A DNA stretch of 64,000 nt from Nostoc sp. FACHB-280 (GTDB lineage: Bacteria > Cyanobacteriota > Cyanobacteriia > Cyanobacteriales > Nostocaceae), in the NCBI RefSeq assembly GCF_014697615.1, contig NZ_JACJSD010000021.1:1-64000 (forward strand). Reading direction: 5' to 3'. The notes beneath the pieces are model-generated. The model saw nothing but the letters and a program-made list of their open reading frames with translations, had not been told where the DNA came from and did not search any database. This document shows positions 1-8,557 of this stretch, one piece after another (within the stretch, counting starts at the first letter, position 1; each line of letters begins with the position of its first letter). Made by a program: the position numbers and the translations under genes.

Positions 1-2
1 AA

Positions 3-2690
3 TTAGATAGCGATAATTCTGCTTCTCCTCAACCAGAGATAGTAGAAAATGACTATTCACGAACTGAGATAAATGAACAAGCGATCGCACCTTCTCATAC
101 TGGTACAGAATCAAACATTATTCAACCGAAAATAGATAGCGATAATTCTGCTTCTTCTCAACCAGAGATAGTAGAAAATGACTATTCACGAACTGAGATA
201 AATGAACAAGCGATCGTACCTTCTAATAATGCTACAGAACCAAATATTATTCAAGCAAAAATAAATCACAGTGATTCTGGGTCTACTCAACCAAAGATAG
301 AAGAAAGTGAAAACTCACGAACTGCGTTAAGTGAAAAAGCGATCGTACCTTCTAATAATGCTACAGAACCAAGTATTATTCAAGCAAAAATAAATAACAG
401 TAATTCTGGTTCTACTCAACCAAAAATAGCAGAACTTGACCACTCGCTAAGTGTGTCAAATGAAGAAGCGATCGCAGCAAAAACAGACAGTGCTAATTCT
501 GCGTCTCCTCAAACAGAAATACCAGAACTTGACCATTCACTAACTGAGTTAAGTGAAAAAGCCATCACACCTTCTAATACTTTTACAGCATCAACAGTTA
601 TTCAAACAAAAACAGATAGTGATAATTCTGCGTCTCCTCAAACAGAGATAGTAGAAATTGACTATTCACGAACTGAGTTAAACCCAACACCGATCGCAGC
701 ATCTAAAACTGGTACACCATCAAATATTATTCAACCAAAATTAGATAGTGATAATTCTGCTTCTCATCAAACAGAGATGGTAGAAATCGAACATTCTCAA
801 ACTACTTCAAATGAAAAGGCAATTTTACCACATAATCTTGTTACACAATCACCAGGTATTCAAGCCAAAATTGGCAATGATTCTGTCTATCATCAATCAG
901 ATAAAGTAGAAATTGAACATTTACAAACTAAGTTAAAACAACCAGCGATTGCACCATCTAATATTGATACACAATCAGTGATTATTCAATCAAAAATCAA
1001 GAGTGATAATTCTGTTTATCATCAACCAGAGATAGTAGAAACTGACGACTCACACATTGAGTTAAGTGAAGCAGCGATCGCACTACCTAATACTGCTACA
1101 AAATCAGACATTATTCAACCAAAAATAGATAGTAATAATTCTGTCTCTCCTCAACCAGAGGTAGTTGAAATTGACAACTCACAAACTGCGTTAAATGAAG
1201 AAGCGATCGCACCTTCTCATACTGCTACAGAATCAAACATTATTCAACCGAAAACAGCTAGTAATAATTATGCTTCTCCTCAACCAGAGATAGTAGAAAT
1301 TGACCACTCACGAACTGAGTTAAATAAAAAAGCGATCGCACCTTCTAATGGTGTGTTAAGTGAAAAAGCGATCATACCTTCTAATACTGGTACAACATCA
1401 CCAATTATTCAAGCAAAAATAGATAGTGATAATTCCGCTTTTCCTCAACCAAATAGTCAGGAAGCGATCGCACTATCTAATACTGGTATACAACCAAACA
1501 TTATTCAAGCAAATTTAGGTAGTAGTAATTCTGTTTATCCTCAACCAGAGATAGTAGAAATTGACTACTCACGAAATGAGTTAAATGAAAAAGCGATCGC
1601 ACCTTCCAATACTGGTACAGAATCAGAAATTATTCAATCGAAATTAGATAGCGATGATTCTGTCTCTCCTCAACCAAAGATGGTAGAAACTGACGAATCA
1701 CACACTGCGTTAAATAAAAAAGCGATCATACCTTCTAATGGTGTTACAGAATCACCAGTTATTCAACCAAAATTAGATAGTAATAGTTCTGCTTCTTCTC
1801 AACCAGCGATAGTAGAAATTGACCACTCACGAACTGAGTTCAATGAAAAAGCGATCGCACCACCTAACAAAGTTACAGAATCAGATATTATTCAACCAAA
1901 ATTAGATAGTAATAGTTCTGCTTCTTCTCAACCAGCGATAGTAGAAATTGACCACTCACGAACTGAGTTCAATGAAAAAGCGATCTCACCACCTAACAAG
2001 GTTACAGAATCAGAGATTATTCAAGCAAAATTAGATAGTAATAGTTCTGCTTCTTCTCAACCAGAGGTAACAGAAATTGACAACTCACGAACTGCGTTAA
2101 GTGAAAAAGCGATCGTACCTTTCAACAATGCTAAAGAATCATTAATTATTCAAGCAAAATTAGATAGTGATAATTCTGCTTCTTCTCAACCAGAGATATT
2201 AGAAACTGACCATTCACGAACTGAGTTCAATGAAAAAGCGATCGCACCTTCTAATACTGATACAGAATCAGATATTATTCAAGCAAAAATAGATAGTGAT
2301 AATTCTGCTTATTCTCAACCAGATATAGTAGAAATTGACCACTCACAAACTGCATTAAATGAAAAAGCGATCGCACCTTTCAATACTGCTACAGAATCAC
2401 CAGTTATTCAACCAAAATTATATAGTGATCATTCTGTCTCTTCTCAACCAGAGATAGCAGAAATTGATCATTCACTCACTGAGTTAAACGAAAAAGCGAT
2501 CGCACCTTTCAATACTGCTACAGAATCACTAATTATTCAACCAAAAACAGATAGTGATAATTCGATATCTTCTCAATCAGTTGTCGAGGAAATTGAACAC
2601 TCACTAACTGCATCAAATCAAAAACAGATTGCACCTGCAAATACTAGTACAGATTCAGAAATTATTCAGCCAAAAATAGATAGTAACTTA
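3..2690 (+). repeat. Coding minisatellite, 129-bp unit, about 20 copies
   Basis: The unit is exactly 129 bp (43 codons): the same segment starts at 1771, 1900 and 2029, and these three copies are nearly identical in DNA. Other copies are diverged. Most units carry GCGATCGC or a one-base variant (for example GCGATCGTA at 207 and 341) at the codons for KAIAP, so the HIP1 octamer recurs at multiples of about 129 bp. Confidence 0.9.
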
Positions 2691-3314
2691 ACAAATGATA
2701 ATCTAAAAATTACATCGGCATCAGCAGAAAATATATTAAGTAAAACAGAAATTTCTCAATTGCCTAAAGCTTTAAAAAATATCTCAATTTTTTCTCCACT
2801 TTCTCAAATATCGAAATCTACATCATCTACGGCAAAGGATAAAACAAATTCACCAAAAGTTACTCAGACTCTTGCTCAATCTCATAATCCTACTTACAAT
2901 ATTCAAAGAAAATTAGCACAAGATATACCAAACTCATGGTCAAATATTGCTGAGTTATTTGATGAAATTCAAGTTAATAGTATTAGTCCACAAACTATTA
3001 TACAAACGCTCAGAGAAAATAACCAATCTTACAATAAGCCAAAAGCTGTAAAACAAATTAGAAGTGTAGGTAATGATTTTCCTAACAATGAAAATTCTAT
3101 GCAATTTATCCAAGCCAGTTATGAAACATTCAACTCAGCCGATTCTGTTCAACAAGATAATAGTAATTCATTAACTAACGAAGATTCTACTTCAGAAGAT
3201 GAATCGAAAAACTTAGATACTCTTGCACACGAAATATACAAGATGCTGAAACAGCGTTTGGATATAGAAAGGGAACGCCGAGGAAATAATTATTCCGGGC
3301 GTTTACCTTGGTAA
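3..3314 (+). CDS. Long tandem-repeat protein, 5' end outside the window
   Basis: The frame is open from base 3 with no stop, so the gene begins before the window; the first in-window ATG (453) lies inside the repeat array and is not the true start. About 900 residues consist of a 43-residue unit whose core reads IIQPKLDSDNSASPQPEIVE followed by ID.SRTELNEKAIAPSNT. The last ~220 residues are not repetitive and end in a charged helix and the tail SGRLPW. The repeats are hydrophilic, Ser/Asn/Glu-rich and likely disordered. I do not recognise the family with confidence. From memory, the IIQ(P/A)K motifs and the C-terminal helix recall cyanobacterial DUF4157-type proteins of contractile-injection clusters, but this is a weak inference. 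Confidence 0.8.
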   Translation, partial: LDSDNSASPQPEIVENDYSRTEINEQAIAPSHTGTESNIIQPKIDSDNSASSQPEIVENDYSRTEINEQAIVPSNNATEPNIIQAKINHSDSGSTQPKIEESENSRTALSEKAIVPSNNATEPSIIQAKINNSNSGSTQPKIAELDHSLSVSNEEAIAAKTDSANSASPQTEIPELDHSLTELSEKAITPSNTFTASTVIQTKTDSDNSASPQTEIVEIDYSRTELNPTPIAASKTGTPSNIIQPKLDSDNSASHQTEMVEIEHSQTTSNEKAILPHNLVTQSPGIQAKIGNDSVYHQSDKVEIEHLQTKLKQPAIAPSNIDTQSVIIQSKIKSDNSVYHQPEIVETDDSHIELSEAAIALPNTATKSDIIQPKIDSNNSVSPQPEVVEIDNSQTALNEEAIAPSHTATESNIIQPKTASNNYASPQPEIVEIDHSRTELNKKAIAPSNGVLSEKAIIPSNTGTTSPIIQAKIDSDNSAFPQPNSQEAIALSNTGIQPNIIQANLGSSNSVYPQPEIVEIDYSRNELNEKAIAPSNTGTESEIIQSKLDSDDSVSPQPKMVETDESHTALNKKAIIPSNGVTESPVIQPKLDSNSSASSQPAIVEIDHSRTEFNEKAIAPPNKVTESDIIQPKLDSNSSASSQPAIVEIDHSRTEFNEKAISPPNKVTESEIIQAKLDSNSSASSQPEVTEIDNSRTALSEKAIVPFNNAKESLIIQAKLDSDNSASSQPEILETDHSRTEFNEKAIAPSNTDTESDIIQAKIDSDNSAYSQPDIVEIDHSQTALNEKAIAPFNTATESPVIQPKLYSDHSVSSQPEIAEIDHSLTELNEKAIAPFNTATESLIIQPKTDSDNSISSQSVVEEIEHSLTASNQKQIAPANTSTDSEIIQPKIDSNLTNDNLKITSASAENILSKTEISQLPKALKNISIFSPLSQISKSTSSTAKDKTNSPKVTQTLAQSHNPTYNIQRKLAQDIPNSWSNIAELFDEIQVNSISPQTIIQTLRENNQSYNKPKAVKQIRSVGNDFPNNENSMQFIQASYETFNSADSVQQDNSNSLTNEDSTSEDESKNLDTLAHEIYKMLKQRLDIERERRGNNYSGRLPW

Positions 3315-3326
3315 ATTTATCTCATA

Positions 3327-4193
3327 TCAGGAATCAATGTTTAATTCATAATGCTGACAAAGAGTTTTGAGTTTTTGCTTGAGGCGATCGCGCATCGGTT
3401 CAGGTGAGATAATTACACATTCATCCCAATAGCGTGCAACTTCCCGAATTAGCCAAAACTCGTTGACAACCCGCCGCACTACCTGACGCACATCTCCAAT
3501 GATTTCATCTTCTAAGTCATCTTCTCTAAGCTGATAAGATTTTACCATCCAACCTCTAAAGTGTAAGTACACTTTTATGTAATCTAATCCCTCTTCTCGC
3601 CAATCACCGCTTGCGGGTACAATTGAACGGATTCTATCGAAGGTTAAATTACGGTTGTGCCAAAGTTCTGGCAAATCTGGAATCAAATTTTCTACATCCT
3701 CTGTTTCTTCACACCAAATCATCAAATAAAAGCGTCTATCAAAGAAGCGTGGTTCTGCGTAACGTACTGTATACAGTAGCTCTAGCCCTTGAGAATTTTC
3801 ATAAAGCAGGTGAAAGGGCTGTTGATTTTGCCTGTATTCATTTATTCGCTCTTGCCATGCTTGCAAAAGTTTACTAGCCTGCTTCAATAAAGACTGGCGG
3901 ATTGCTGGATCTAAATTTCCACGTTCTATCAAAAGTGCAATTACAGTTTGAGCTTCACCAATGCGACCAGCATCACTGAGGGCTTTGATGGCTTGTTGTA
4001 AGGCATTCGCTTGATTAGAGTCTAGCGTGAAAGGCTTTCCGAGTTCTACGGATTGTTGAGCGATCGCTACTATTAAGCCAGAAATACTAGGGTCTTTACC
4101 CCAATATATGTTGAGATTGCGAGCGATCGCTTCTAGTTTTTCCTTGGTTCCAGGCGGAATTGACAGTGTAATCGTTTCTTTTTTTCTCGGCAT
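3327..4193 (-). CDS. WYL-domain transcriptional regulator of the type I-D CRISPR locus
   Basis: A 288-residue protein transcribed away from the cas operon. The N-terminus (KKETITLSIPPGTKEKLEAI) looks like a ribbon-helix-helix or similar DNA-binding element. Residues ~130-280 resemble a WYL ligand/nucleotide-binding domain (YTVRYAEPRFFDRRFYLMIW onward). Related WYL proteins (Sll7009 type) sit beside type I-D loci in cyanobacteria and regulate them; that is family knowledge. I place the start at the ATG at 4193; the TTG two codons upstream is less likely. Its own promoter would lie in 4194-4360. The 16-bp palindrome at 4491-4506 is a possible operator, which is inference. Confidence 0.85.
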   Translation of the reverse strand: MPRKKETITLSIPPGTKEKLEAIARNLNIYWGKDPSISGLIVAIAQQSVELGKPFTLDSNQANALQQAIKALSDAGRIGEAQTVIALLIERGNLDPAIRQSLLKQASKLLQAWQERINEYRQNQQPFHLLYENSQGLELLYTVRYAEPRFFDRRFYLMIWCEETEDVENLIPDLPELWHNRNLTFDRIRSIVPASGDWREEGLDYIKVYLHFRGWMVKSYQLREDDLEDEIIGDVRQVVRRVVNEFWLIREVARYWDECVIISPEPMRDRLKQKLKTLCQHYELNIDS

Positions 4194-4364
4194 TCTCAAA
4201 AATGTACTTGCACTTTTAAAAGATTTGTGCCATATTGTTATTTGTAATTGTAAATCAGGATTTTACTCTAAAGTGCATAGACACAGCCAAAGTAACGATA
4301 CTTATCACATGAAACTGTATTGACATTTCTGTGATGCTCTATCAATTTAGTTGTCGAAAACATG

Positions 4365-4389
4365 AAAAAAGCCAGAGTAAATCTCTGGC
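4365..4389 (-). terminator. Rho-independent terminator of the crRNA-like RNA
   Basis: On the minus strand GCCAGAG, loop ATTTA, CTCTGGC is followed directly by six T. There is no T-run on the plus strand, so it is oriented to stop transcripts coming from the cas side, right after pseudo-repeat 2. Confidence 0.75.
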
Positions 4390-4489
4390 TGATCATCCCT
4401 GATAGGGATTAGTTGATGAAAATAAACCAACCCCTATGTATATATGTCACTATTTGCAATCCCTGTTAGGGATTAAGCAATTTTTGGGG
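4365..4489 (-). ncRNA. Predicted crRNA-like regulatory RNA (degenerate repeat-spacer-repeat)
   Basis: Read on the minus strand, pseudo-repeat 1 (4489 to 4453) keeps the stem AATCCCTA..AGGGATT and a handle ATTGCAAA, against ATTGAAAC in the array. The pseudo-spacer begins at 4452. Pseudo-repeat 2 (4425 to 4389) keeps TCAAcTAATCCCTATcAGGG but has lost the handle. A hairpin plus T-run ends the unit. The repeat orientation matches minus-strand transcription. The pseudo-spacer start TAGTGACATATATACATAG matches TAGTGTCATATAAACATTG at 4563-4545 (minus strand), which is preceded by GTT. CreA/CreR-type RNAs that guide Cascade to its own promoter have this layout; that function here is inference. The 5' end is approximate. 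Confidence 0.72.
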
Positions 4490-4490
4490 C

Positions 4491-4506
4491 GTTATACAAG
4501 TATAAC
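4491..4506. promoter_or_regulatory. 16-bp palindrome with divergent -10-like boxes
   Basis: GTTATAC-AA-GTATAAC is a perfect inverted repeat (7-bp arms). It contains TATACA/TATAAC on the plus strand and TATACT/TATAAC on the minus strand. It lies just upstream of the predicted crRNA-like RNA (minus) and about 50 bp upstream of the first cas-operon gene (plus). It could be overlapping divergent promoters, a WYL operator, or both. No convincing -35 box was found. Confidence 0.45.
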
Positions 4507-4539
4507 CCAAGATGACCCCAAACTGGAGGTTGGAAAATA

Positions 4540-4566
4540 AACATCAATGTTTATATGACACTAAAC
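4540..4566 (-). promoter_or_regulatory. Predicted protospacer of the crRNA-like RNA, with GTT PAM
   Basis: On the minus strand GTT (4566-4564) is followed by a 24-nt stretch matching the pseudo-spacer at 19 positions. Positions 1-5 are perfect, and mismatches fall at 6, 13, 18, 20 and 21. Type I effectors tolerate mismatches at every sixth position, and type I-D uses a GTN/GTH PAM (family knowledge). The site covers the ATG at 4555, so binding would block the start of the operon. Confidence 0.68.
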
Positions 4567-4800
4567 AAAAAAAATAAGCCTATACTTAGAGCAGGTAGAT
4601 TTCGTTCAATCTGCAAAAGGCTATGGGTTATGAACTACTCAGTGGAATATATCGCTCACAAGATTGCTGAATGTCTGGTTCTGATTGACAAATATCAACG
4701 TGAAATCTGTCGATTAAGAAAGGTAATCGCAGATTTGAAATGTCAACCAGTAACTAACGACGAAGGCGAAGTTATAAGTTATAACGACTTTGAAAGCTAA
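4555..4800 (+). CDS. Small basic protein of unknown function, first gene of the cas operon
   Basis: An 81-residue protein, 23 bp upstream of cas10d and in the same direction. The N-terminal half is rich in Lys/Arg (NKKNKP, RAGRFRSICKRLW). Residues ~30-63 form a probable amphipathic helix (EYIAHKIAECLVLIDKYQRE). I do not recognise the family. A shorter product could start at Met26. The ATG lies inside the predicted protospacer, with no clear Shine-Dalgarno sequence. It may be a leader gene of the operon, a small Cas accessory protein, or, by analogy with CreTA modules, something toxic that the effector represses. None of these is shown. Confidence 0.55.
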   Translation: MTLNKKNKPILRAGRFRSICKRLWVMNYSVEYIAHKIAECLVLIDKYQREICRLRKVIADLKCQPVTNDEGEVISYNDFES

Positions 4801-4823
4801 ATCTAGGTAGCAGTTAGCATTAT

Positions 4824-7517
4824 ATGATCAAGCGCAATAGGCTTTTAAACCGCCCTCCCAAAAGCCTGGAGGAGCGTTATTTCAGCGAAATCCGCCCCCA
4901 GCTATACGAAAATCACGCACATCATGATCAGTATGGGGTTAGGAAGGGAACAACCCTTGCAGAACATCTTGACTCCGCGTGTCAATTTATTTTGACAGTC
5001 AGTCAAATAGCAGGAGTAGCAGAAGATAAAAGACCTTTGCTATTAGCTGCGACGGCTGTTCATGACCTGAATAAATTAGATCCTCAAGAACGAAAAGTAA
5101 AAACTCTGGCTAGAGACAAGGACTTTTTAAGAGAACAGCTAGAAAAAGCTTGTGTATTAACTTTCGTGCAGACAGACGATGATTTTGAGTTAGTCAGAAA
5201 GCTAATTGAACGTCATTCTGGTCATAATGTCAGCGATGGAGCAAGATTTCTACCAGAAGATCCGAATATTGAACGTTGGGCGGCGATGCTGACTGCTGCT
5301 GACTTGTTTGATTTGGGTATTCCCGATGAAAAACGCTTTCGCAAACTGGAAACAGAATTAACCGTTGCTTTTGATAGAAGTTGCAAACTTTTCAGAGTAG
5401 GCCTTTCTGAAGATAAAGGTTATATTACAGCTTTATTACTGGGTGCGTGCGAAGAAGTTTTACAAAAGCATGGCTTACATTGTTTAGCTATCTTCCCTGA
5501 TGGGGCATTATTTGAAGGCGAAGTTTTACCAAATGCAGATTTAACAAAAGAGATAGCTGCTGTTTGGCAAAGTAAAATTAACCAAGTTTTTGGTAATAAC
5601 ATAGAAAGACTTGTCAGACCTACAAAAGATGGTATTAAAGTTACTCAACAAGCTATCCAGCAAAATATTGATGAAGTGCTGGTAAATATAGAGGCTCTTT
5701 TAGAGAAGAAAAAAGCTGGTTATAAATCAGACAAGATTGCTAAAGATGTAACTAAGTGGGGTGAGGCTGCTGGTGCAGAAGCAATAAAACAAGCGGCTGA
5801 ACTTGGTTTAATTCCCGTAAGTAATGACGAAGAATTTGCTATATCAGAAGGATTAAAAGCTGCTTATTTGAGCTACCGTGAGGCTGGATTAAGCCCTAAA
5901 GAAGTTTGGGATAAAATTGCTCATCATACTGGTATTTCTGAACATCAGCGCAGTGCAATTGAGCCATTGAATGGCCAATATGGACGACCTTTATTTGCTG
6001 CTAAGGCTGCTGTTAAAGGAATTGAGGGTATTAAAGAAGCTTTAAAAGAATCTTTCCAGTTAAGACAAACAAGTACACAAACCTCAGAGGAAGTAGAAAT
6101 ATCTGAGGAAATGGTTGCAGCCGTTAACAGAATGGTAAATTTACCTTTTGCTATTCAGTTAAATGGAGTCAATGATTTAAATGCTTATATAGAAGCTAAT
6201 CCTAAACAAAGATGCTCTTTAGGTTATACATCTACTGATATAGATGAGCTAATTTCAGATAATATGCCTCCTGGGACAAAAGTACAAGCTTTTTCTAACC
6301 GCTTACCAGGTGGGATTAGTGCAGAACCTAAAAGACAAGCAGATTCAATTGCAGCTTTAGCTTATCAATTGATTACGGTTGGTGCAAATTTTCCGGCTGT
6401 TAAAAAACAAGATCCACTTTATTTACATTTCTCATTACCTAAAGGTTCTACACCAGAATTATTAAGGATTTGGCGTGAACTTCTGCAACAAATTGCTGCA
6501 ACAAATGGTGAGGGTGGCACTGTCACCGTTGATGAATTGAAACTATATCGAGATAACAATCTTGAATTTAAAGCCAATAAAGTAGTTGGTGCAGCATTAC
6601 CTAAACGTCCAGATTTTGTACATACAACAGTTATTATTCCTTTAGTTTGGGGAGATATTAATGCTTCGTTAGCTCTACTAAAATCGCTGAGACTAGGTTT
6701 AGAAATATCCTTATCTTTAGATATTGGCTTTCCCTTTACTCTGAGTAGCAACTTAGAAGTTGAGTTATTTGATGATGTTTATGGACGAGTAGAGGGAATA
6801 CCTGCTGCACTACAAACTTTGCTCGGAAGTGGACAATATCAGCAGAGTGGAGATGCAGAAAAAATTCTAGAGAGACTGCGCTGCATTGGCGAATTAGCAA
6901 TAACTGTTGCGAGTATTCAAAAAGCTGATGATTGTTTATATGATTTGGCGCGTGCTTGCGTTAGACCAATTGAAATTTATTTTGTTTTGCTACGTTGGAT
7001 TTTACGAGAACAAGATGAACCAAATATAAGCATGATTTGGAGTCGGATTTGTGAGCCACTAAATACTTTATTGGAGAGCTTTATGCCAAATGAAAATTCG
7101 TTATTAACCAAGTATCTCAAAGAAGCTGCTCAAATTGCAGCAGAAGGAAAAATTTGGGGTAGTTCTTTTAAGAGAACTGCTCAAACAGAACCTTTCACAG
7201 CTTTTATAGCTGCAATTCGTTCTCAAAAATCTCATTTAGATTTAGAGATTATTTTCGCTGCTTTAGTACAGCAATATCATACTCGATTAGACCGTATTCG
7301 TGAACACGGTGTAGGTGCAACAAAGTTAGAACAAGTCAAGCGTTACTACGATGTTTTGCGAAAGCTATATGAGGAGATTTATTCAGCACGTCCTGAGAAG
7401 TTATTATCTGACCAAAAAACTTTAGAAGCTGCTTATTTATTCTTTCTTGAAGATGCACGTAAGCAACAAAAAAGCCAATCTGAAGATAATTCAAGCGAAA
7501 CAACTACAACTGTGTAA
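4824..7517 (+). CDS. cas10d: Type I-D CRISPR large subunit with HD nuclease, Cas10d (Csc3)
   Basis: 897 residues, the size expected for Csc3. The N-terminal HD domain shows H48 (AEHLD), H80-D81 (AVHDLNK), H131/H134 (ERHSGHN) and D160 (LTAADLFD). In subtype I-D the HD nuclease is on Cas10d rather than on Cas3, which agrees with the HD-less helicase four genes down. The middle and C-terminal parts should hold the degenerate polymerase-like palm and the helical region of the effector; I see no GGDD motif, as is usual for Cas10d. The gene ends 17 bp before csc2, whose ribosome-binding site AGGAG lies in the gap. Confidence 0.96.
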   Translation: MIKRNRLLNRPPKSLEERYFSEIRPQLYENHAHHDQYGVRKGTTLAEHLDSACQFILTVSQIAGVAEDKRPLLLAATAVHDLNKLDPQERKVKTLARDKDFLREQLEKACVLTFVQTDDDFELVRKLIERHSGHNVSDGARFLPEDPNIERWAAMLTAADLFDLGIPDEKRFRKLETELTVAFDRSCKLFRVGLSEDKGYITALLLGACEEVLQKHGLHCLAIFPDGALFEGEVLPNADLTKEIAAVWQSKINQVFGNNIERLVRPTKDGIKVTQQAIQQNIDEVLVNIEALLEKKKAGYKSDKIAKDVTKWGEAAGAEAIKQAAELGLIPVSNDEEFAISEGLKAAYLSYREAGLSPKEVWDKIAHHTGISEHQRSAIEPLNGQYGRPLFAAKAAVKGIEGIKEALKESFQLRQTSTQTSEEVEISEEMVAAVNRMVNLPFAIQLNGVNDLNAYIEANPKQRCSLGYTSTDIDELISDNMPPGTKVQAFSNRLPGGISAEPKRQADSIAALAYQLITVGANFPAVKKQDPLYLHFSLPKGSTPELLRIWRELLQQIAATNGEGGTVTVDELKLYRDNNLEFKANKVVGAALPKRPDFVHTTVIIPLVWGDINASLALLKSLRLGLEISLSLDIGFPFTLSSNLEVELFDDVYGRVEGIPAALQTLLGSGQYQQSGDAEKILERLRCIGELAITVASIQKADDCLYDLARACVRPIEIYFVLLRWILREQDEPNISMIWSRICEPLNTLLESFMPNENSLLTKYLKEAAQIAAEGKIWGSSFKRTAQTEPFTAFIAAIRSQKSHLDLEIIFAALVQQYHTRLDRIREHGVGATKLEQVKRYYDVLRKLYEEIYSARPEKLLSDQKTLEAAYLFFLEDARKQQKSQSEDNSSETTTTV

Positions 7518-7534
7518 TTAATTAGGAGTTCATT

Positions 7535-8554
7535 ATGTCAATTCAAAAGCTTTCCTCAGTTCTTGCAACTACTTATGAGAATTTCCCAAAAGGGCGTTTT
7601 GTTACCTTAGTTGTTTTAAGAACAACTCATTCTGAAACTATCTTTCGCACAGAAGGTTCTGGTGAACCGATGTGTAGTGAGTTTGTGCAAGCTGGTGTTA
7701 CTAATGACAATATTATTCAACGTTTGGTAATGACTAAGCGTAAACAAATAGCACCGGAAAGACGCTACGGAAGAGAACATTTAAGAGCGCACGAGCTTTT
7801 ATACACTAATATTAAAGATGGTTCTCTGTGTTCGTTAAATACTAATTCACCATGCGAAATGTGTGTAGATTGTTTTCTCTACGGTTTCGCTGCTGGTGGA
7901 GGTGGCGCACAAAAAAGCCGCATTTGGACTGAAGATGCTTTTAGTATTTTACCTGCTAGTGATGTTGTAGGCGATCGCACTATTAACGCCATCTATGAAA
8001 ATGGCACAATGCGCGATGAAAAAGGTAATGCTTCCACCGCTTTAAATACTAGCGAATATATCAAACCAGGTGTACATTTTCTTGATGTTGTCACTTTAAA
8101 AGATGTCACGGCTGATGAACTGCGATACATCATCGGTAATATTCTGTTCACCAGTCGCTATGGTGCAGTTTCCAGCCGTGTGGGACGTATGGAAAACCAA
8201 ATATTAGGCATATTTGGCAGTATTACAGAACTTCCTAGTTCTTTGGAACTTGTGCAAGCTACATACGATGTTTTAGGTAAGCCTTTAGAACACCCTCTGA
8301 ATACTAACCAATTAATTACAGCCAGTAGACAAGTAATAGCTAATTGGCAAAACAAGAGAGGCGTATCTGTGTATTTATCTGAAGCAGAATTAGCAAACTT
8401 AATTACTGATGTAGAAACTCATTGGTCAGAAGCAGAACGTGATAATTTCCTGAAACGTTTAAGCCAATCTTATGAACCTTTCCGCCAAGTTGCGGCTGAG
8501 AAGAAAAAAGCTAAAGGTAAAGGCAAAAATACACCAGTTGAAGTAGAGAGTTAG
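7535..8554 (+). CDS. csc2: Type I-D backbone subunit Cas7d (Csc2)
   Basis: 339 residues. This subunit forms the helical backbone that wraps the crRNA spacer in the I-D effector. A cysteine cluster C99, C107, C110, C113 (SPCEMCVDC) is the zinc-binding knuckle typical of Csc2, followed by the glycine run GFAAGGGG. The C-terminus is lysine-rich (EKKKAKGKGK), suited to nucleic-acid contact. AGGAG lies about 8 bp before the ATG, and csc1 follows after 3 bp, so the genes are translationally close. Confidence 0.96.
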   Translation: MSIQKLSSVLATTYENFPKGRFVTLVVLRTTHSETIFRTEGSGEPMCSEFVQAGVTNDNIIQRLVMTKRKQIAPERRYGREHLRAHELLYTNIKDGSLCSLNTNSPCEMCVDCFLYGFAAGGGGAQKSRIWTEDAFSILPASDVVGDRTINAIYENGTMRDEKGNASTALNTSEYIKPGVHFLDVVTLKDVTADELRYIIGNILFTSRYGAVSSRVGRMENQILGIFGSITELPSSLELVQATYDVLGKPLEHPLNTNQLITASRQVIANWQNKRGVSVYLSEAELANLITDVETHWSEAERDNFLKRLSQSYEPFRQVAAEKKKAKGKGKNTPVEVES

Positions 8555-8557
8555 ATT

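Noticed and set aside
453-3314. ATG at 453 as the start of the repeat protein
   Set aside because: The same frame is open back to base 3 with the same 43-residue repeats, so the gene starts upstream of the window.
4108-4323. Plus-strand frame over the start of the WYL gene
   Set aside because: It overlaps the WYL coding sequence antisense and lacks a ribosome-binding site; the coding signal is on the minus strand.
4395-4474. Two repeat-like palindromes as a plus-strand orphan mini-array
   Set aside because: The handle-like ATTGCAAA end and the hairpin with T-run are both on the minus strand; on the plus strand neither is placed correctly.
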